From Gammaproteobacteria bacterium (lineage in GTDB: Bacteria; Pseudomonadota; Gammaproteobacteria; Steroidobacterales; Woeseiaceae): DNA of 39,803 nucleotides. Made by a program: the position numbers and the translations under genes. The stretch spans positions 1-39,803 of the forward strand of contig JAUIDP010000026.1 of assembly GCA_030429005.1 (NCBI GenBank), written 5' to 3'. The notes below the pieces were generated by a model. The model was not told the origin of the DNA, made no database searches, and saw only the letters and a program-made list of their open reading frames with translations. The stretch's first letter is position 1; every line of letters starts with the position of its first letter. This document shows positions 35,716 to 39,803 of the stretch, piece by piece.

Positions 35716-35763
35716 GCGCCAGCCTCAATTACTGTGTTTTTGTACAGTAATTGAGGCTGGCGC
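35716..35763. repeat. perfect palindrome, 20-bp arms, 8-base loop, centred on a LexA box
   Basis: The arm 35716-35735 is the exact reverse complement of 35744-35763, with GTTTTTGT between. The inner part is the LexA site, and the outer 14 bases on each side go beyond what LexA needs. The palindrome touches the radical SAM start codon and ends 15 bases from the next stop. Confidence 0.95.
35730..35749 (-). promoter_or_regulatory. LexA (SOS) box
   Basis: TACTGT, eight bases, ACAGTA matches the gammaproteobacterial LexA consensus fully in both half-sites. It overlaps the -10 of the radical SAM promoter, so LexA would block transcription until DNA damage. Confidence 0.93.
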
Positions 35764-35772
35764 CGAATTCAA
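35744..35772 (-). promoter_or_regulatory. sigma-70 promoter of the radical SAM gene
   Basis: On the minus strand TTGAAT (35767-35772) and TACTGT (35744-35749) are spaced 17 bases apart. The -10 is one LexA half-site. Transcription would start near 35737, giving a leader of about 22 bases containing GAGG before the ATG. Confidence 0.6.
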
Positions 35773-35778
35773 TACGGC

Positions 35779-36141
35779 TCAGTTCAAAACCCGGTACCCG
35801 CGTCCGCGCATGCAGCGCTTGAAAACGGCTTGCCGGTCGCGGTCGGCTTTCAGGCCCGAGTCTGTGCCACCGAAGAGGGCGCCGTAGGCGGCGTCTTCGA
35901 TAACATCCCCGTGACCGTCGATCGCTCCCACGGCGGCGCCAACCGCGGCACCGAGGCCAGCCCCCCTGGCGGTTCCGGCAGCGACTGAAACCTGGCCGGT
36001 GTATGCCTCACACTCGCTCCAGTCATCCGCCATGATTTCGGGGTCGACGCCCTTGGTATCGATGATCGGATCAGGGTGCGCGGCGCAGCCGGCGATGAAT
36101 GCGCAGCAGGCTATCAGCCAGCTTGTCTTGCTCTTGCCCAT
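35779..36141 (-). CDS. small lipoprotein with glycine-zipper segment
   Basis: The 120-residue protein has a lipobox FIAGC (Cys19) and a glycine-zipper stretch GLGAAVGAAVGAIDG near residues 62-76, typical of small envelope proteins that insert into or associate with membranes. Four further cysteines follow or precede, including DWSECEAY and FKRCMRGRGY. The end RGRGYRVLN resembles other Gly-zipper lipoproteins. Function is unknown. It is transcribed towards the radical SAM gene but is separated from it by the LexA palindrome. Confidence 0.8.
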   Translation of the reverse strand: MGKSKTSWLIACCAFIAGCAAHPDPIIDTKGVDPEIMADDWSECEAYTGQVSVAAGTARGAGLGAAVGAAVGAIDGHGDVIEDAAYGALFGGTDSGLKADRDRQAVFKRCMRGRGYRVLN

Positions 36142-36225
36142 CGGAAGGCCCCTTTGCGTGACTCTTAATCAAGTCAACGCGGCAGGGCGACATCCGTTGA
36201 CACCGTGGCCGGCCGAATTTGCCGC

Positions 36226-37077
36226 TCAGTCGGACTTGACCGAATACAGGTGCACGTCCTGCTGCGGGAACGGGAACGAAATGCCCTCCTGGTCGAAGCG
36301 CTTCTTGATGGCTTCGGTCAGGTCGAACATGACGCCCCAGTAGTCCTCGGTCCTGACCCAGGGCCGCACGACGAAATTGACGCTGCTGTCGGCCAGTTCG
36401 GAAACGGCAATCTTGTGCGGCGGGTCGTCGAGGATGCGGTCTTCGGCGGCTATCAGTTCCTCGAGCGTTGCACGGACCTTGTCGAGGTCGTCGTCGTAGC
36501 TGACGCCGATCACCATGTCGACACGGCGGGTCTCGTTGGCGGAGTAGTTGGTTATGATACTGCCCATGATCTGGCCGTTCGGCACGATGATCTGCTTGTT
36601 GTCACCGGTCTTCAGCACCGTCGTCAGTATTTCGACGCGTTCGACGGTGCCGGCGATTCCGGCGGCCTCGACCCAGTCACCGACGCGGTAGGGTTTGAAC
36701 AGCACGATCAGCACGCCGGACGCGAAATTTGACAGCGAGCCCTGCAATGCCAGACCAATCGCCAGGCCGGCTGCACCGAGAACCGCGACAAACGACGTTG
36801 TCTGCATGCCGAGTGCACCGACGGTCGCGATGATGACAAACACCATCAGCACCATGCGCAGCAGGCTCAGGACGAATCTTTCCAGCGTATCTTCGATGTC
36901 GCGCTTGGCCATGATTCGCCGCACCGTGCGCACGATGACGCCGACCACGAATTTGCCGACGTAGAAGATGACGATGGCTTTGACGATGTTGAAGGCGAGG
37001 TCCACGCCGGTCGTTTGCAGCGTTACGAGGATGTCATCCCAGGAAAATCCCAGGTCGGGCAGTTTCGATGTGTCCAT
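36226..37077 (-). CDS. small-conductance mechanosensitive channel, MscS family
   Basis: The 283-residue inner-membrane protein has three N-terminal membrane helices. The third carries the Gly/Ala-rich pore pattern GAAGLAIGLALQGSLSNFASGV near residues 104-125. It is followed by the MscS beta domain (PYRVGDWVEAAGIAGTVERVEILTT, VPNGQIMGSIITNYS) and a C-terminal alpha/beta domain. Length matches E. coli MscS (286). It should open under osmotic downshock. The EamA gene lies 10 bases upstream, suggesting co-transcription. Confidence 0.95.
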   Translation of the reverse strand: MDTSKLPDLGFSWDDILVTLQTTGVDLAFNIVKAIVIFYVGKFVVGVIVRTVRRIMAKRDIEDTLERFVLSLLRMVLMVFVIIATVGALGMQTTSFVAVLGAAGLAIGLALQGSLSNFASGVLIVLFKPYRVGDWVEAAGIAGTVERVEILTTVLKTGDNKQIIVPNGQIMGSIITNYSANETRRVDMVIGVSYDDDLDKVRATLEELIAAEDRILDDPPHKIAVSELADSSVNFVVRPWVRTEDYWGVMFDLTEAIKKRFDQEGISFPFPQQDVHLYSVKSD

Positions 37078-37087
37078 TAATTGTCTC

Positions 37088-37981
37088 TCACGAAGTATCT
37101 GTGGTTTTTCTTGACCGCCGGTTCAGAACCAGCCAGTTTCCTATGAGGGTCAGGATGATGCCGATTAGAGCCGCGGGTGTCCACGTGTAACCTTCAAACA
37201 ACGTCGACAACAGCAGCGCCACGATCGGGAAAGCGATAGCGCTGTACGCGGCTTTTGCAGCGCCGATGCGGCGAATCAGTGCCAGGTAGCAGCCGAAAGC
37301 AACCGCCGAACCGAACAGTGCGAGATAGGCCAGCGACACGATGTAGCCGGTCTGCAGCGAAAAGGTCAGTTCCCGCCCCAGCGCCAGGGCGATGCCGATC
37401 GACAGCAGCGCGGCCCATGCCATGGCGTGCGCGTTGACGGCCATCACCGGCAAGTCACGGCGCGTGTTAAAAAATGCGGCCATGTTGCCCAGCGACGCGA
37501 TGATCGTGGAAACGAAAATCAGCGAGATGCCAACGACGGCGTCGTCGGTGAAGCTGAGAATCGTTACCTCGGGCCAGAAAATCAGCGCGATGCCGGTAAA
37601 TCCGACTGCGGCAGCAACCAGCACGCGCGCTTCGAACGGACTGCCAAAGAACAGGCGTTCGAAGATCGCATTGAACAGGACAATGCTGCTGAAAATCACG
37701 GCGATCAGCCCGGTGGTGATATACGCAGTGCCGAAATAGACGAGAAAGTAGTTCAGACAGAACAGCATCGTGCCCTGGACGAAAACCATCGGGTAGGCGG
37801 AACGGGGCAAAGCGATGCGGCGGCCCGACAGGACCAGGTAGCCGTATAACAACAAGGCGGCAATGCCAAAGCGATAGCCGACAGACAATTCTTCCGCGAC
37901 CTCGCCGAGCTGAAACGGGATGACAATCCAGGTCGAGCCCCAGATCAGGACGACCGCGAGATAAAGAAGAATGACCTGCAT
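37088..37981 (-). CDS. EamA/DMT family transporter
   Basis: The 297-residue protein has about ten membrane helices in two EamA repeats. The first begins LYLAVVLIWGSTWIVIPFQLG and the second begins near residue 150 with GISLIFVSTIIASLGNMAAFF. The family exports or imports small metabolites, and the substrate cannot be told from sequence. It lies three bases after the Yellow/MRJP-like gene and ten before mscS, so the three are probably one transcript. Confidence 0.9.
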   Translation of the reverse strand: MQVILLYLAVVLIWGSTWIVIPFQLGEVAEELSVGYRFGIAALLLYGYLVLSGRRIALPRSAYPMVFVQGTMLFCLNYFLVYFGTAYITTGLIAVIFSSIVLFNAIFERLFFGSPFEARVLVAAAVGFTGIALIFWPEVTILSFTDDAVVGISLIFVSTIIASLGNMAAFFNTRRDLPVMAVNAHAMAWAALLSIGIALALGRELTFSLQTGYIVSLAYLALFGSAVAFGCYLALIRRIGAAKAAYSAIAFPIVALLLSTLFEGYTWTPAALIGIILTLIGNWLVLNRRSRKTTDTS

Positions 37982-37984
37982 CGA

Positions 37985-39103
37985 CTATTGGCCGGGCACG
38001 CCCTCTGTAGCGAGTTGCACACGAAACACCGGGTACGGGCCACTGGCCTCGATGTGCTCGCGCGATTGCAACACGACGTCGTGCAACGCACTGTCGGCGA
38101 TGTAGAGCCAGCCATCCGGCCCGAAGCTCAGTGCGTCCGGCCAGCGAATCCGGTTCGAGCGCAGCACCGTCCGCAGCTTGCGGTCATCGCCAACGCGCAT
38201 GATGGCACCGTGTTCAATGTCGGTGATATAGACATTGCCGGCCGTATCCGTACTGAGGCCGTCGCTCAGCGGCTTGTCGGCATGGCGTTCGACAGCGGTG
38301 GCGAGTTCATCGCTGCCGGTCTGCGGATCGATGAGAAGCTCCAGGGGGATGCGATACAGCCCGGCACCTGTCAGCGCACCGAAATACAACCACTCCTCGG
38401 TGATGGCGATGCCGTCGACCCCGGCGCGCAAAGCCAGCAGGCCGGCAGCATACGTCATCGGCTCGCCGTGGTTGCGAATGATGTAGTCTTCGCTGCTGAC
38501 CGAGGCATGCCCGTCGAGCACGCGGCGGGCAGTCGAGGTCTCAACGTTGTACACGATCAAGGCCGGCTGCTTGCGCCAGATGCTGGCATCGGCGATTACG
38601 ACAGTGCGGCCGTCGGGGCTCACCTGCAGGTCCTGCAGGAAAGACCCCTTGGGTGCCAGTTGTTCGGAGAAACGCCTGTCGTGTATGACTTCGCCGCTTT
38701 CCAGGTCGAATGCCAGCAGGCGCGGCGGGCGCATGCCATGATTGCCGTGGTCGATCGTCCAGAGACGGTTTTGCCGGTCGATAACAACACCGAGCACGGT
38801 GTCGAACAGGTCCTGCTGCGACTCGACGTTGGGGTAGGGCACGGACGCGCCGTCTACGTAGTGCAAAAGCTTGTTGCCCTGCGGCCGCGCTTCCGGGTGT
38901 ACCGTAAAAAACACTTCGCCGCTGTTGCTGACCGCCACGTTGCCGATAGGCTCGCGAAACGCAAGCACCTGCTCGAGTCGTGTCTCGGCCAGTTCGGGAG
39001 TGCCGGTCAGGTCCGGGTAGTCGTCGCCCCCGCCGTAGCGTACTCGCAGTACGGCAGCCAGCACGACCGCCAGCAGCAACAAGAACAGGATGACTTTTTT
39101 CAT
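37985..39103 (-). CDS. Yellow/major royal jelly (MRJP)-like beta-propeller protein
   Basis: A signal anchor (residues 1-19) precedes a six-bladed propeller-type sequence: IGNVAVSNSGEVFFTVHPEA, RLWTIDHGNHGMRPPRLLAFDLESGE, FLQDLQVSPDGRTVVIADAS, DGLSTDTAGNVYITDIEHGAI and WPDALSFGPDGWLYIADS. This matches bacterial Yellow/MRJP or SMP-30-type proteins, some annotated as gluconolactonase-like. The 372-residue size fits. Substrate and activity are unknown. It is followed by EamA after three bases. Confidence 0.85.
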   Translation of the reverse strand: MKKVILFLLLLAVVLAAVLRVRYGGGDDYPDLTGTPELAETRLEQVLAFREPIGNVAVSNSGEVFFTVHPEARPQGNKLLHYVDGASVPYPNVESQQDLFDTVLGVVIDRQNRLWTIDHGNHGMRPPRLLAFDLESGEVIHDRRFSEQLAPKGSFLQDLQVSPDGRTVVIADASIWRKQPALIVYNVETSTARRVLDGHASVSSEDYIIRNHGEPMTYAAGLLALRAGVDGIAITEEWLYFGALTGAGLYRIPLELLIDPQTGSDELATAVERHADKPLSDGLSTDTAGNVYITDIEHGAIMRVGDDRKLRTVLRSNRIRWPDALSFGPDGWLYIADSALHDVVLQSREHIEASGPYPVFRVQLATEGVPGQ

Positions 39104-39146
39104 TCCCGCTGAGGCCCCCCGGCGTGCGCAACGAATGCCGGGAATT

Positions 39147-39803
39147 CTACATGATTGCCAGCGCCCAGGCGCCCGCGATCAGCAGTAACGCGCCGATGCC
39201 GGATATCCATTGCAGGCGTTCGCTGTCCAGGCGTTCGCGAACCGGCGATAGCAGCATGCCGGCGCCCAGCCCGAACAGGAAGCCCATCAGGTGGGCGCCG
39301 ATGTCCGTTCTCTCGCCGCCGGTGCCGGTAAACATCAACAGGGCGAAACCACCGACGATGGGTCCGATGCGGTATGGCCAGCGGTCCTCTGCCATCAGCT
39401 TGCCGCGCCAGACGAAACCGGCCACCAGGCCAAGCGCGGCGAACACGGCCGTCGATGCGCCAATTGCCCGGTGGCTGGCGTCGAGCAGCAGCGTATTCAG
39501 GCCGTTGCCGAGTCCGGCGGCGATGACAATACTCAGCCAGGCGACGCCCGAGCCGAGCAGGCGGCCGGCGAACAGGCCGAACATGATGCCGAAGACCAGG
39601 TTGCCGATGAGGTGCTCGAGATCGGAATGGAGCGTCAGGGCCGTCAGCGTGCGCCACCACTCGCCGGCGCGAACCAGCGCGCCGTCGACGCGGCCAGCGA
39701 CGTACCAGTCCGTGCCCCAGGTCGTGTAATCGGCGACGACCGCCACGCCGCAGATCACCAGGCAATAGGAGAGCAGGCCGGGCAGTGCATTGTGCAACGT
39801 CAG
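39147..39803 (-). CDS. rhomboid family intramembrane serine protease (5' end outside window)
   Basis: The frame is open to the window end, so the N-terminus may lie beyond it; a TTG at 39797 would give 216 residues. About six helices are visible. HSDLEHLIGN, the catalytic GASTAVFAALG (Ser115 by the TTG numbering) and GAHLMGFLFG (His169) form the rhomboid Ser-His dyad with its supporting His. It should cleave membrane proteins within the bilayer. It lies 43 bases upstream of the Yellow-like gene on the same strand and may share its transcript. Confidence 0.88.
   Translation of the reverse strand: MTLHNALPGLLSYCLVICGVAVVADYTTWGTDWYVAGRVDGALVRAGEWWRTLTALTLHSDLEHLIGNLVFGIMFGLFAGRLLGSGVAWLSIVIAAGLGNGLNTLLLDASHRAIGASTAVFAALGLVAGFVWRGKLMAEDRWPYRIGPIVGGFALLMFTGTGGERTDIGAHLMGFLFGLGAGMLLSPVRERLDSERLQWISGIGALLLIAGAWALAIM

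Overview
The window looks like chromosome of a GC-rich gammaproteobacterium. The minus-strand block at 90-11629 (aroQ, accB, accC, prmA, a zinc-ribbon/DUF3426 gene, dusB, fis, purH, purD) keeps the order I know from Pseudomonas-type Gammaproteobacteria, and tlpA/dsbD sits just upstream. The groESL operon has a CIRCE operator, so HrcA-type control is expected. Lipoprotein peptidases, a TonB-dependent receptor and several redox-repair genes suggest an aerobic, probably marine or environmental heterotroph. I cannot name the species.

Layout. 90-11629 (minus): housekeeping genes for fatty-acid, purine, shikimate and molybdopterin synthesis, tRNA and ribosome modification, ending in two small genes. 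11698-12551: a one-gene tyrosine-transposase (RAYT-like) element with 35-bp perfect inverted ends, wedged between the aroQ promoter and the tlpA stop codon. 12550-15438 (minus): tlpA-like and dsbD, an envelope thiol-reduction pair. 15521-17649 (plus): promoter/CIRCE, groES, groEL, terminator. 17769-20396 (plus): TonB-dependent receptor. 20422-22028 (minus): msrQ-msrP, periplasmic methionine sulfoxide repair. 22114-22521 (plus): unknown membrane protein. 22585-26032 (plus): a T-box leader followed by an IleS2-type isoleucyl-tRNA synthetase. 26050-30991 (plus): an orphan gene with a structured leader, murI, and two overlapping lipoprotein peptidase genes. 31014-34571 (minus): TPR/TonB-C protein, M23 peptidase, msrA and folE in a tightly overlapping operon. 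34651-36141 (minus): a LexA-boxed radical SAM gene and a glycine-zipper lipoprotein. 36226-39803 (minus): MscS channel, EamA transporter, Yellow/MRJP-like protein and a rhomboid protease cut by the window end.

The most unusual system is at 22585-26032. A complete-looking transcriptional T-box riboswitch (ATC specifier, T-box sequence with TGGT, terminator hairpin) precedes an IleS2 synthetase whose class I signature reads GIHH instead of the usual HxGH. T-boxes are typical of Gram-positive bacteria and GxHH belongs to highly mupirocin-resistant IleS2 enzymes. The inferred circuit is a backup synthetase switched on by uncharged tRNA-Ile, for example when the normal IleS is inhibited. The sequence implies a TTG start at 22877, so any longer gene model would translate the riboswitch.

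Other points of interest are the RAYT element with long inverted ends, a LexA box set inside a 20-bp-armed perfect palindrome, a CIRCE operator overlapping the groESL -10, a DsbD with a duplicated N-terminal redox domain, and an oversized acidic DUF3426 protein.
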